Positions 1 to 7,087 of a stretch of DNA of 47,835 nucleotides are shown here, one piece after another. The position numbers and the translations under genes are program-made. Below the pieces are notes generated by a model, which saw nothing but the letters and a program-made list of their open reading frames with translations, was not told the origin of the DNA and ran no database searches. The DNA is from Thermoplasmatota archaeon (GTDB taxonomy: Archaea; Thermoplasmatota; Thermoplasmata; Thermoplasmatales; Thermoplasmataceae): contig JAMDBD010000020.1 of NCBI GenBank assembly GCA_023484105.1, forward strand, positions 1-47,835, written 5' to 3'. Positions within the stretch are counted from its first letter, which is position 1. Each line of letters opens with the position of its first letter.

Positions 1-81
1 GTAGATCATCGTCGCGGAAATGTGCACGTCTTCTTGCCTGACGTTTACCTGGATTTAATACTGGCAGACAGGACCTGACGG

Positions 82-104
82 CATGGAAGAACTTGTTTTC
101 CATG
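82..104. repeat. Hairpin, 7-bp stem
   Basis: The arms catggaa and ttccatg form a perfect 7-bp stem around a 9-base loop. It lies in the non-coding left end of the window. An open frame without a start runs from base 1 to a TGA at 76-78, too short to identify, so this could be the 3' region of a gene cut by the window edge. Confidence 0.4.
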
Positions 105-156
105 AATATTTAACTGGTTTACGATCTAATGGGAGTTTCAACGCGATGAACCTCGC

Positions 157-181
157 AATCCTGATTTTTCCCATCAGGATT
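157..181. repeat. Hairpin, 9-bp stem
   Basis: The arms aatcctgat and atcaggatt form a perfect 9-bp stem around the 7-base loop ttttccc. It lies about 120 bases before the next gene start. It could be a transcript 3' end structure for an upstream gene or a leftover of a mobile element. The sequence alone does not decide. Confidence 0.5.
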
Positions 182-304
182 CTGGTGCTGAAAAGTACAC
201 AATAATCTTTCCTGATCGTTTATTATACATTATGAACAATCATGATGCAAATCCTTTGCATTGTGATAAGGGAACTTTTAAGATTTCTCAACCATTCTTT
301 CATT

Positions 305-730
305 ATGCAGGAGAAGGTTTTCTACGCCATTGTTTCCCCGATAGTGATTATAGGAGGAGTTGGGATTGGTGTTGCTTATGACCATCAGGTCGTTGTCAGC
401 AGCAGCTATATGAGTAATCAGCAGATTAGTGGCACATATCACCTTGACTTGGTAGAAGTCATGGACGCAAACTACAACAATTCCGTTAGGGCTCAACCTA
501 GGTACTATGAGGTTGTGAATGGTTCTCTTCAGTCCCCTTCTAATATCACGCTGCCTACACACTCCAAGATAACTGTCACCATCACTTCTTACGATATGGG
601 TAATGCCTCTGTACCATCGCAGTATTTGATAGCCAGTGGAATTCTGAATGACGAGGTCCGCCTTGCTTTTTCTCCATGGCATGTTAATCAAACTTTCAAC
701 AGCGTTAAATATAGTCTGTTTCTCCATTAG
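305..730 (+). CDS. Truncated exported cupredoxin-like protein (tentative)
   Basis: The 141-residue product starts with a hydrophobic signal or anchor segment (about residues 5-22) and continues as an extracellular beta-rich, Asn/Ser-rich region. The pattern ITVTITSYDMGN followed by SVPSQYL resembles N-terminal parts of sulfocyanin- or rusticyanin-type cupredoxins of acidophilic archaea, from memory of the family. The C-terminal copper-ligand region (Cys, His, Met) is absent because the frame stops within the start of the next gene. ATG 305 is chosen because a TATA-like acttttaaga at 274-283 lies about 25 bases upstream. An in-frame ATG also exists at 242. It is probably a degraded or shortened copy that no longer binds copper. 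Confidence 0.4.
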   Translation: MQEKVFYAIVSPIVIIGGVGIGVAYDHQVVVSSSYMSNQQISGTYHLDLVEVMDANYNNSVRAQPRYYEVVNGSLQSPSNITLPTHSKITVTITSYDMGNASVPSQYLIASGILNDEVRLAFSPWHVNQTFNSVKYSLFLH

Positions 731-732
731 TG

Positions 733-1167
733 ATGAAGTCTTTCAAATTAGATCAACTGGATCTTGATATCATTGATCTTTTAGAGGAAAATTGTTCACT
801 GACATACAATGAGGTAGCTGATAAAACAGGTAAAAACATCTGGACTGTTCGCGACAGAATTATACTCCTTCGGCAGAGGGGTATTATAAAGTCATGTCGG
901 GCAGAAATTGATTATGGAAAGCTTGGTCTTGGATGCAAGGCCATTATAGGCTTTAATGTGCCAGCCGAGAAAATAGATGACTTTGTTGAATTTACTAAGA
1001 AAGAGAAACGCATAAAGAAGTTTATAATAACAACAGGTTCCAGGAGATTTCATATACTGGTGGTGGGAAGGGAATGCAGTGAGGTCAGGAACTATGCCAG
1101 AAAACAACTCCCTGATTTTGGAATTTATGATGTTGACTTCGAAGTAGTGCTTGATGAAATCCCATAG
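733..1167 (+). CDS. Lrp/AsnC-family transcriptional regulator
   Basis: The 144-residue product has an N-terminal winged helix (about residues 5-55: LDQLDLDIIDLLEENC, then a recognition helix around NIWTVRDRI) and a C-terminal RAM-like alpha/beta domain (about 65-144). This is the usual layout and length for archaeal Lrp/AsnC proteins, which form dimers or octamers and sense amino acids or other small molecules. ATG 733 lies 2 bases after the preceding stop, and a GTG at 730 is an in-frame alternative. The ligand and target genes cannot be told from the sequence. Confidence 0.85.
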   Translation: MKSFKLDQLDLDIIDLLEENCSLTYNEVADKTGKNIWTVRDRIILLRQRGIIKSCRAEIDYGKLGLGCKAIIGFNVPAEKIDDFVEFTKKEKRIKKFIITTGSRRFHILVVGRECSEVRNYARKQLPDFGIYDVDFEVVLDEIP

Positions 1168-1304
1168 ATTGTACCCAGGTTGATTCAGCTTTTCAACATC
1201 AGGTGATTAGGTATGAGACCGGGTCCACAAAATTTGTGCCATCTCTCTTTAAAATACATTTTTTTGTCAGCATCCATTAAGTAGAAATCTCTTATTAATC
1301 TGTT

Positions 1305-2027
1305 ATGGGCAATGAAATGGAAGAAATTGAGAGGTTTGCAATATCTACACTTGGGTCTGTGCCTGAAGTAATCAAACTTTTAGGCAATCATAACGTGGAA
1401 ATGGCAAAAGAGCAGTTCAGAGAGAATAACGCTCTTTATCTTGGGAGAACAAAGCTTCCTAAAAAAATTCTTGCGCTTACGGCACTTTCAGTGTCTCTGG
1501 CCAACGGACAGCCAGAGTCTGCAATGATTCACTTCAAACTGGCTCAGAAGTTCGAGACCAGCATGCTGGAAGTTCTTGATTCTATAAAGGCGGCAAAGAT
1601 GGCACTTATGTCATCTACTATGGCTCTGCTGGGGACCATACAACCCATCGTGGAGAAATTCACCGGGCCTTCCCATAAAAGTGCAGAGGTTGAAAAGATA
1701 CTGAATGATGTAAAGACAGAATCTCGAATGGATTCCCTTCCTGAAAACCTCACTTCTCTGGCATCAGTGTCATTTGACCTGCTGGAGGAACATCTCAAGG
1801 AAAAGACAGAACTGATGGCCAGTTTTGAAGTGGAACAGAAGTATCTGTTTCTTATGGCATTTGCAGTGAGCATCTCAATAAGGTACGGGGAATGCGCCCG
1901 TGTCTATCTTACACAGTTTTTCCTCAATGGTGGGAATAAAGAAGAAATGGAGGATGCCCTTTTTGTCACCAGATTCATAACAGGAAACCGCGCACTGACC
2001 TCTGCAATGGAGATACTCAAGTGGTGA
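1305..2027 (+). CDS. Carboxymuconolactone decarboxylase/AhpD-like protein, two-domain
   Basis: The 240-residue protein is all-helical and looks like two CMD/AhpD-type repeats (about residues 1-115 and 130-240). The second repeat has RYGECARVYLTQFFLNGG followed by KEEMEDALFVTRFITGN, matching the usual CMD pattern of a Cys-containing helix, a Gly turn and an EE-initiated helix. AhpD enzymes use a CxxC pair for peroxidase chemistry. Here only one Cys is in the expected place, and the first repeat (LGRTKLPKKILALTALSVSLANG) has none, so classical disulfide reductase activity is doubtful. It is followed 40 bases later by a TDT-family channel gene and may share its transcript. The start is ATG 1305, with a second ATG four codons in. 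Confidence 0.6.
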   Translation: MGNEMEEIERFAISTLGSVPEVIKLLGNHNVEMAKEQFRENNALYLGRTKLPKKILALTALSVSLANGQPESAMIHFKLAQKFETSMLEVLDSIKAAKMALMSSTMALLGTIQPIVEKFTGPSHKSAEVEKILNDVKTESRMDSLPENLTSLASVSFDLLEEHLKEKTELMASFEVEQKYLFLMAFAVSISIRYGECARVYLTQFFLNGGNKEEMEDALFVTRFITGNRALTSAMEILKW

Positions 2028-2067
2028 TTCTGGCATGTTATGGAGTTCATAATGGTGCGGTGACTTT

Positions 2068-3141
2068 ATGAGGAAAAGCACGCTAAATCTATTTGGATCC
2101 GAATGGTTTGGTATCTCCATCTCAACTCTTGCGCTGGCCCAGGTTTATATCCTTGCCTTCGGGGAAACAGGGAGCATAGCCTTCAGGTATGTTGCAGAAG
2201 CTTTCTCAATACTTGGAATCTCAATCTTTGTGGTCATATTCAGCATATGGGTATATAGAGGATTCACCCTGAAGGATCACGTATTCTCACACTGGAACAA
2301 TCTTACCAGGATGAGTTTCACTGCACTTATTCCCATAATTGGATTTGTTGGCAATTACCAGCTCATATACTTTTTTGGCCTGACAGGAACCACTGCAGCT
2401 CTGTCAGCAGTGGATTTCTATGCCAACTACATCCTTGCACTGATACTGGGTGTGCTCCTGGGTTACAAGTTGTATACCAAGGAGATAAATCCACGTGAAA
2501 TGAATTACGCGATTGTTATACCTCCACTGGCGATCGGTACAAGCGTATTTCTTGCCGGTTCACTTATGAAATTCTACGGAGGAGTGGAGGCTCAGACAAT
2601 CTATTTCTTGGTTCTCTTGGGTTTTGGCATATTCTTCTTCCTTTTCATATTCATAGGCTCACTGGCCTTGGCAGGCCACGTTTCCACGAAGGTTCATGAG
2701 ACACTGCCCACAACCATGCTGCCTGTGGGAATATCAAGCCTCATAATCATAAACCTGCTTTCGTTTGCAAGCTTCGGAAAGATAGACCAGCTGTCCATCG
2801 GAGCATCATCCGTGGAATGGCTGTCTGTATTGCTATGGGGCTTTGAAGTCTGGAATTTCCTAGTCGTGGTAATACTCATTTTCACGCATCCTGCCAGAGG
2901 AACTCTCGGAGTATGGGCATACGGATTCCCGCTGGGGCTTTTCGCCACATCAACCATAGAGATCCTCGGGTTCACTCATTTATATGCGCTTCTCTGGGCA
3001 TACGTAACAATTGCCGTAATTCTCAACATACTGTGGGTTTATGCGTGGTTGAACACGGGAATGTTCCTCAAAAACATGTTCAGAAGGGAAATCGCCGAGA
3101 AAGGTGCAGTTCCAGTACGCAAATCGGGGAATAACAACTAA
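2068..3141 (+). CDS. TDT/SLAC1-family membrane channel or exporter
   Basis: The 357-residue polytopic membrane protein has about ten predicted transmembrane helices. Features of the TDT family (TehA, malate transporter, SLAC1, SSU1) include PTTMLPVGISSLIIIN in the middle and WAYGFPLGLFATSTIEI near the C-terminus. Members move small anions such as malate, sulfite, nitrate or tellurite-related anions, and the substrate here is unknown. The start codon follows a good ribosome-binding sequence (gcggtgact). The gene converges on arsB, with the two stop regions overlapping by 4 bases. A role in anion export next to an arsenite pump is plausible but inferred. Confidence 0.7.
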   Translation: MRKSTLNLFGSEWFGISISTLALAQVYILAFGETGSIAFRYVAEAFSILGISIFVVIFSIWVYRGFTLKDHVFSHWNNLTRMSFTALIPIIGFVGNYQLIYFFGLTGTTAALSAVDFYANYILALILGVLLGYKLYTKEINPREMNYAIVIPPLAIGTSVFLAGSLMKFYGGVEAQTIYFLVLLGFGIFFFLFIFIGSLALAGHVSTKVHETLPTTMLPVGISSLIIINLLSFASFGKIDQLSIGASSVEWLSVLLWGFEVWNFLVVVILIFTHPARGTLGVWAYGFPLGLFATSTIEILGFTHLYALLWAYVTIAVILNILWVYAWLNTGMFLKNMFRREIAEKGAVPVRKSGNNN

Positions 3142-4421
3142 ATGAAATACAGGGAAAGAAGCGTGATGGTCAGGACAGGCAGCGCAATTATAAATCCTAC
3201 CTTCATGTAGTATCCGTATCCAATTTTTATTCCATTCTTGCGATCCAGTGTGTGAAGCCATAGAAGCGTTGCAAGGGACCCTATGGGGGTAAATTTTGGT
3301 CCTATATCATTTCCTATGACGTTTGTGTAAATAAGGTAATTTGCGCTATGAATTGAGGAGATGGACAGTGCCCCCAGCATAACGGAAGGCATGTTATTCA
3401 TGCTTGAAGCCAGCAAGGCGAAGAAGTATCCAGAAAAAACATACGGAAGTGGCCCAGGAAGAGACACTATGTGCGACAGCAAAATAACCATAAGTTCCGT
3501 GAGCCCGTTCAAACCGAGGCCGTAGACAACGAGATACATTCCGAATGAGAAAACGACTATTTGCCATGGCGCTTCCCTGATAATCTTGGCTGTATCTATG
3601 TGGCCACCTGACCTTGCAGAGATCATCACAAATGCTGCCACTGCAACAGATATGAATGCAATTGGGACATTATAAATCCCCCCAACTGAATAGAGAATTA
3701 TGAGCACTATTATTACCGGAATGCTCATCTTTGCAATGAGTGGAGATCTTATTGCTTCCCCCGGATTTCCCAGGACCTGGGTTGCATAGTGCGATATGAT
3801 TGTTTTCCGATAGAATAGATATAAAATAGCAAGGGATGCAGCAATGGATGCAAGATCCGGGAGTACCATCACCCTGGCGTAGCCAAGGAATGAAATGTGG
3901 AAATAGGTGGTGCTCACTATATTTACAAGGTTACTCACAGATAGAGGAAGCGACGCAGAATCCGCGATGAATCCCGTTGCCATTATGAAAGGGAGAATGT
4001 ATTTCCTCTCCACATTCATGTTTACGAGCATTTCGTATACTATTGGGGTGAGGATCAGGGCAGTTCCATCGTTGGCAAATATTGCAGATATGCCGGACCC
4101 GAGAATTATAATAAAGAGGAACAGCAGGTTTCCATGCCCTCCTGCCATGCGTGCAATCTTAAGGGCAGCATACTTGAAGACACCCGCCTCATCCAGTACA
4201 AGTGATATAAGAATTATTGCTATGAAGGTGAAAGTGGCATTCCATACAATATCCCATACTGCTATGACGCTGGAGAAATTTATCAGACCGAGAGCGTAAC
4301 TGGCAGCTGCTCCAACCAGGGCGGAATATCCAATTCCAATGTTCTTTGGCCTCTTTATGACCAGGAACAGTGTTATTGCGAAGATTGCAGCGGAAACATA
4401 GAAACGAAATGAAAGCATCAT
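3138..4421 (-). CDS. arsB: Arsenite efflux permease ArsB-like (ArsB/NhaD superfamily)
   Basis: The 427-residue, roughly 11-12-TM permease belongs to the ArsB/NhaD (ion transporter) superfamily. Supporting segments are SLVLDEAGVFKYAALKIARMAGG, IFANDGTALILTPIVYEML and the C-terminal NVIGNDIGPKFTPIGSLATLLW, which match the signature regions of ArsB with acidic/Asn residues in re-entrant loops. ArsB extrudes arsenite (or antimonite) across the cytoplasmic membrane, alone or with an ArsA ATPase. No arsA is seen in the window. It is transcribed divergently from a dsrE/fmdE/arsR operon, and the intergenic region holds two ArsR-type palindromes, which supports the arsenic assignment over a generic anion transporter. 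Confidence 0.85.
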   Translation of the reverse strand: MMLSFRFYVSAAIFAITLFLVIKRPKNIGIGYSALVGAAASYALGLINFSSVIAVWDIVWNATFTFIAIILISLVLDEAGVFKYAALKIARMAGGHGNLLFLFIIILGSGISAIFANDGTALILTPIVYEMLVNMNVERKYILPFIMATGFIADSASLPLSVSNLVNIVSTTYFHISFLGYARVMVLPDLASIAASLAILYLFYRKTIISHYATQVLGNPGEAIRSPLIAKMSIPVIIVLIILYSVGGIYNVPIAFISVAVAAFVMISARSGGHIDTAKIIREAPWQIVVFSFGMYLVVYGLGLNGLTELMVILLSHIVSLPGPLPYVFSGYFFALLASSMNNMPSVMLGALSISSIHSANYLIYTNVIGNDIGPKFTPIGSLATLLWLHTLDRKNGIKIGYGYYMKVGFIIALPVLTITLLSLYFI

Positions 4422-4455
4422 TATAACAACTGGATTCTGCCTGTAAGCTCAACAT

Positions 4456-4471
4456 TGTATATTAACATACA
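4456..4471. promoter_or_regulatory. ArsR-type operator, arsB-proximal
   Basis: The arms tgtat and ataca flank attaac as a perfect 5-bp inverted repeat. It overlaps an AT-rich TATA-like stretch read on the minus strand, about 35-50 bases upstream of the arsB start. The core gtatattnnncatac is shared with the second palindrome at 4534-4551. It is probably bound by the ArsR protein encoded at 5557-5904. Confidence 0.6.
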
Positions 4472-4533
4472 CTAATATATAATCTGACATGTCAATCCAG
4501 ATAGAGCATTTCAGGCATTGGTAAGGCTTAATT

Positions 4534-4551
4534 AGTATATTCGCATATACT
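4534..4551. promoter_or_regulatory. ArsR-type operator, dsrE-proximal
   Basis: The arms agtatat and atatact form a perfect 7-bp inverted repeat around tcgc, ending 14 bases before ATG 4566. It overlaps the probable TATA element of the dsrE-fmdE-arsR operon (ttaattagtatat), the position expected of a repressor site. Its half-site matches that of 4456-4471. Confidence 0.7.
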
Positions 4552-4565
4552 TATTCTGTGTTGAT

Positions 4566-4925
4566 ATGGGAGGAAAAATAGCAATAGTGATAACTTCAGG
4601 GCTGGATCAGCGCGCAAAGGTAATGTCCGGTCTCCACGTTGCAAAGAGAATCCACGATGCTAGAAAAGAAAACAGTATAGACAGAGTTGAGGTTTTTCTC
4701 TTCACCGGAGGCGTCAGATCCCTTGAGAAGGGCCAGGACAATGGTGAGGTGCTGGAAGCAATCAAGGAACTGAGGGAATCTGGCATAACCATTGAAGCCT
4801 GTTCAAACCAGGTCAAGAACTGGAACATGGAGAATATTTTTTCCAGCAACGGAATAGATCTGGAATTTGCCAGGGATGCATTCTCCCGGTACGCTGTTGA
4901 GGGATATACAGTCATATCATTCTGA
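4566..4925 (+). CDS. DsrE/DsrF-like sulfur-relay protein
   Basis: The 119-residue protein has the alternating beta/alpha layout of the DsrE fold: IAIVITSGLDQRAKVMSGLHVAKR, VEVFLFTGGVRSL, GITIEACSNQV and YTVISF. The single Cys near residue 80 (EACSNQ) sits where DsrE-like proteins carry the persulfide-bearing Cys. Known members transfer sulfur or bind thiosulfate/polysulfide in sulfur metabolism. It is the first gene of an apparent operon with an fmdE-like gene (18 bases downstream) and arsR, under an ArsR-type palindrome. A role in handling thiolated arsenic or redox sulfur during arsenic stress is inference. Confidence 0.75.
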   Translation: MGGKIAIVITSGLDQRAKVMSGLHVAKRIHDARKENSIDRVEVFLFTGGVRSLEKGQDNGEVLEAIKELRESGITIEACSNQVKNWNMENIFSSNGIDLEFARDAFSRYAVEGYTVISF

Positions 4926-4943
4926 CTGCCTCAGGAGAAAAAA

Positions 4944-5576
4944 ATGATAGAAAAGAATCTACCGGTGTTCAAGGTTCTTGACACCGAATCGAGCCATGGA
5001 AGATATTCGCAGTACACCAAAGAAATAACTTTTGACGATCTGGTTAAGTTCCATGGGCATGCATGCGATGGCCTGTATCGGGGCACATATGCTCTCTCAG
5101 TTGCATTCAAAATTCTTTTTCCCAGTGGCGTCATTGATCGCACTGACCTAAGGGCAATATCACGGAACAGCCCATGCCTTGGAGACGCTGCATCATACCT
5201 CACTGGTGCAAGAGTAAGATTTGGAACGCAGGATGTTATGAACGAGCCCGGTGTATGGTATATATTGCAGAGAATTTCCACAGGAGAAGCCGTTAAGGTC
5301 ACAGAAGAAGATGGGTTTTTCCCTGCAAAGATATCCGATGCAGAGGCGTCGCTTATTTCTGCCACTAAAGAAGATCTTCCAGGAATGCTGGATCACCTGA
5401 AATCCCTTCAGGACAATTGGGTGAAGAATATTCTTCTGAAAACGAGACCAGAGGATCATTATCACGCCAGGAAAATTGAGCATAAATGGAATGAAGTGTC
5501 CTACTCAAATAAGGGCATAAGAACTGATATTATATTTAAAGATGTGATTAGATATCATGATGCATCCACAGTATAG
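4944..5576 (+). CDS. FmdE-like zinc-binding protein in arsenic operon
   Basis: The 210-residue protein carries FmdE-family signatures: KFHGHACDGLYRGTYAL with H37-G-H39-x-C41, and NSPCLGDAASYLTGAR with C78. In FmdE proteins these His/Cys residues bind metal near a cavity, and the family is named from an operon for molybdenum formylmethanofuran dehydrogenase, though its biochemical role is unsettled. No methanogenesis genes occur here, so the name should not be read as function. The typical C-terminal zinc ribbon of longer FmdE proteins is not visible. The gene follows dsrE by 18 bases with an aggag ribosome-binding site, and its 3' end overlaps the arsR start by 20 bases, which ties it to arsenic-responsive expression. 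Confidence 0.75.
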   Translation: MIEKNLPVFKVLDTESSHGRYSQYTKEITFDDLVKFHGHACDGLYRGTYALSVAFKILFPSGVIDRTDLRAISRNSPCLGDAASYLTGARVRFGTQDVMNEPGVWYILQRISTGEAVKVTEEDGFFPAKISDAEASLISATKEDLPGMLDHLKSLQDNWVKNILLKTRPEDHYHARKIEHKWNEVSYSNKGIRTDIIFKDVIRYHDASTV

Positions 5577-5904
5577 GTCTGATATAGCGAAGATGGCTGA
5601 TATTTTCAAGGTACTTGGCGATCCAAACAGGCTGCGTATTCTGTCGCTCATAAGCCATCAGGAACTGTGCGTTTGCGAAATAACTTCTGTACTCAATATT
5701 TCGCAATCTAACGCTTCCCAGCACTTGGCCAGGCTGAGATCTGTTGATCTCGTAAAGGAAAGGAGACATGCCCAGTGGATATATTATTCTCTAAATCAGG
5801 AGGCACTTCCATTGATTACGGAAATTCTGGGATATCTTCCAGATGTGTCCGATGAATTGAAAAAGATAGAAAATCTAACCAATCACCCAAACTGCAAATT
5901 ATGA
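5557..5904 (+). CDS. arsR: ArsR-family metalloregulator
   Basis: The 115-residue winged-helix repressor has the ArsR core: FKVLGDPNRLRILSLISHQ, then ELCVCEITSVLNISQSNASQHLARL as helix-turn-helix, and a wing at KERRHAQWIYYSL. C38 and C40 in the ELCVCE motif are the classical As(III)/Sb(III) ligands of ArsR, and a further Cys lies near the C-terminus (HPNCKL). It should repress its own operon and arsB until arsenite binds. It overlaps the end of the fmdE-like gene by 20 bases, so translation is probably coupled. ATG 5557 or 5560 may be used. The palindromes at 4456 and 4534 are the likely targets. Confidence 0.9.
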   Translation: MMHPQYRSDIAKMADIFKVLGDPNRLRILSLISHQELCVCEITSVLNISQSNASQHLARLRSVDLVKERRHAQWIYYSLNQEALPLITEILGYLPDVSDELKKIENLTNHPNCKL

Positions 5905-5979
5905 ATCAAAAAAGGTAAGAGTGGAGGATTATTAGCTACCCACTTTGCCCAGGCCTTTCAATATATGGTTCTCTTAATT

Positions 5980-5998
5980 CGTGGAATCAAATTCCACG
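5980..5998. repeat. Hairpin, 8-bp stem
   Basis: The arms cgtggaat and attccacg form a perfect 8-bp stem with a 3-base loop, about 75 bases after the arsR stop. It could stabilise the 3' end of the ars transcript. No T-run follows it, so it is not a bacterial-style terminator. Confidence 0.4.
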
Positions 5999-6374
5999 TG
6001 TGAAGACGCAGTTCATGGAAAAAATAGAGAATGTAGACTGTCCTGCTCGCTTCTGTGAGATGAAAACGGCAGAGGAAATAGGGGAGGGCCTAATTATGAT
6101 CCAGTACTCATGCTGAAGATACTTCCGTTAGATACTTCTTTTTTGGCAATTTTACGATTTATCGATCAGCAGGTTGAAAGCGAAATAAGAGAAAGGCTAT
6201 CACTCGGGAATTTCCATGGGATCCTGAGTAGCTTCTTGACCGGAATGAAATCTGTCACTTCCGAGAAAGATTATCAAAGAAATGAAAGGATCGTCCGGCA
6301 TTGAATGAAATAAGAGACGAGATCATGGCAAGGCGCATAAATTTAACCTGCTGCAATTCAGTGCTCCTCTATCA

Positions 6375-6524
6375 ATGAATAAGATATGGAGTCAATATAG
6401 CAAGCTCAGTGGAAAGAATGCAAAAAACCGCAGATCCTGGATGGCACATCTGGAACAGGGTATCATGAGGTGCATTTCAGATACAGGTCATATGGCCTTT
6501 ATGAACGAGTTAAAAGTAATCTGA
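6375..6524 (+). CDS. Possible 49-residue protein
   Basis: An ATG-initiated frame encodes a basic 49-residue peptide beginning MNKIWSQYSKLSG and ending ELKVI. A TATA-like cataaattt at 6336-6344 lies about 31-39 bases upstream, compatible with a short leader. It was not recognised. It may equally be a fragment of a decayed gene, given the lack of coding around it. Confidence 0.25.
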   Translation: MNKIWSQYSKLSGKNAKNRRSWMAHLEQGIMRCISDTGHMAFMNELKVI

Positions 6525-6747
6525 AAACTATCAGTGGAACAAGCTAATGTTCAGGAATCTTCAATACATCTCAGTTTTTGAGCCATTTTGTGCCATTGGA
6601 ATAGGGATATTTTGAACAATGATCCAAGAGAATTTTGAAGGAATTCTATAAATGCTGGGATCAGATCATGGAAATGTTCCAGCAGAGGAGTCATTTTCAA
6701 ATACACAACGTTTGGAAATCATGAGAAGAAAAGGAGGTTGAAGGAAG

Positions 6748-7083
6748 ATGTCTCATTGGGATACAGAATATCTTTCAAAAATTAACCGGTTCAGATCAAA
6801 CGGAAAGTTCGCAATCGACCTTCCCAGTGAATATCGGGAGTGTCCATCCGGAATCTTTTCACATGATGGCGATGAGAATAAGCCTGGTGAGCTCGGGCAG
6901 TGCAAGACCGACGAGGGAACAGCCCACCTCAGAATTCAATTGAAAGTATTGATTATCATCTGCAAACGTCTCGGGATATCGGGTTATAGAATGATCATAG
7001 GTGGCGTCAAAAACTACAACGTTCATGATCAAGGCATTTCACTGACGCATTGCAGTTGCAGATTCCCTCCAGAGGATCAATGA
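6748..7083 (+). CDS. Hypothetical protein upstream of MFS exporter
   Basis: The 111-residue product begins MSHWDTEYLSK and has no recognised domain. It contains four Cys spread over the chain (ECPSG, QCKTDE, ICKRL, HCSC) and no obvious membrane segment. A ribosome-binding-like ggaggt lies about 12 bases before the ATG, and the stop is 4 bases before the MFS start, which suggests translational coupling if it is real. Amino-acid usage looks irregular, so a decayed gene cannot be excluded. Confidence 0.35.
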   Translation: MSHWDTEYLSKINRFRSNGKFAIDLPSEYRECPSGIFSHDGDENKPGELGQCKTDEGTAHLRIQLKVLIIICKRLGISGYRMIIGGVKNYNVHDQGISLTHCSCRFPPEDQ

Positions 7084-7087
7084 TTTT

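Larger units (their letters stand above)
5905..6747. other. Gene-poor stretch with doubtful small ORFs
   Basis: About 840 bases hold no confidently coding gene. A 64-codon frame at 6110-6304 (+) and the 49-codon frame at 6375-6524 are the only noticeable ORFs, and the surrounding reading frames are interrupted. The composition looks like decayed coding DNA rather than a regulatory region. No transposase motif or terminal inverted repeat pair was recognised. Confidence 0.4.

Noticed and set aside
4944-5576. Formylmethanofuran dehydrogenase subunit E function
   Set aside because: No methanogenesis genes are present, and FmdE is a family name only. The arsenic-operon context was used instead.
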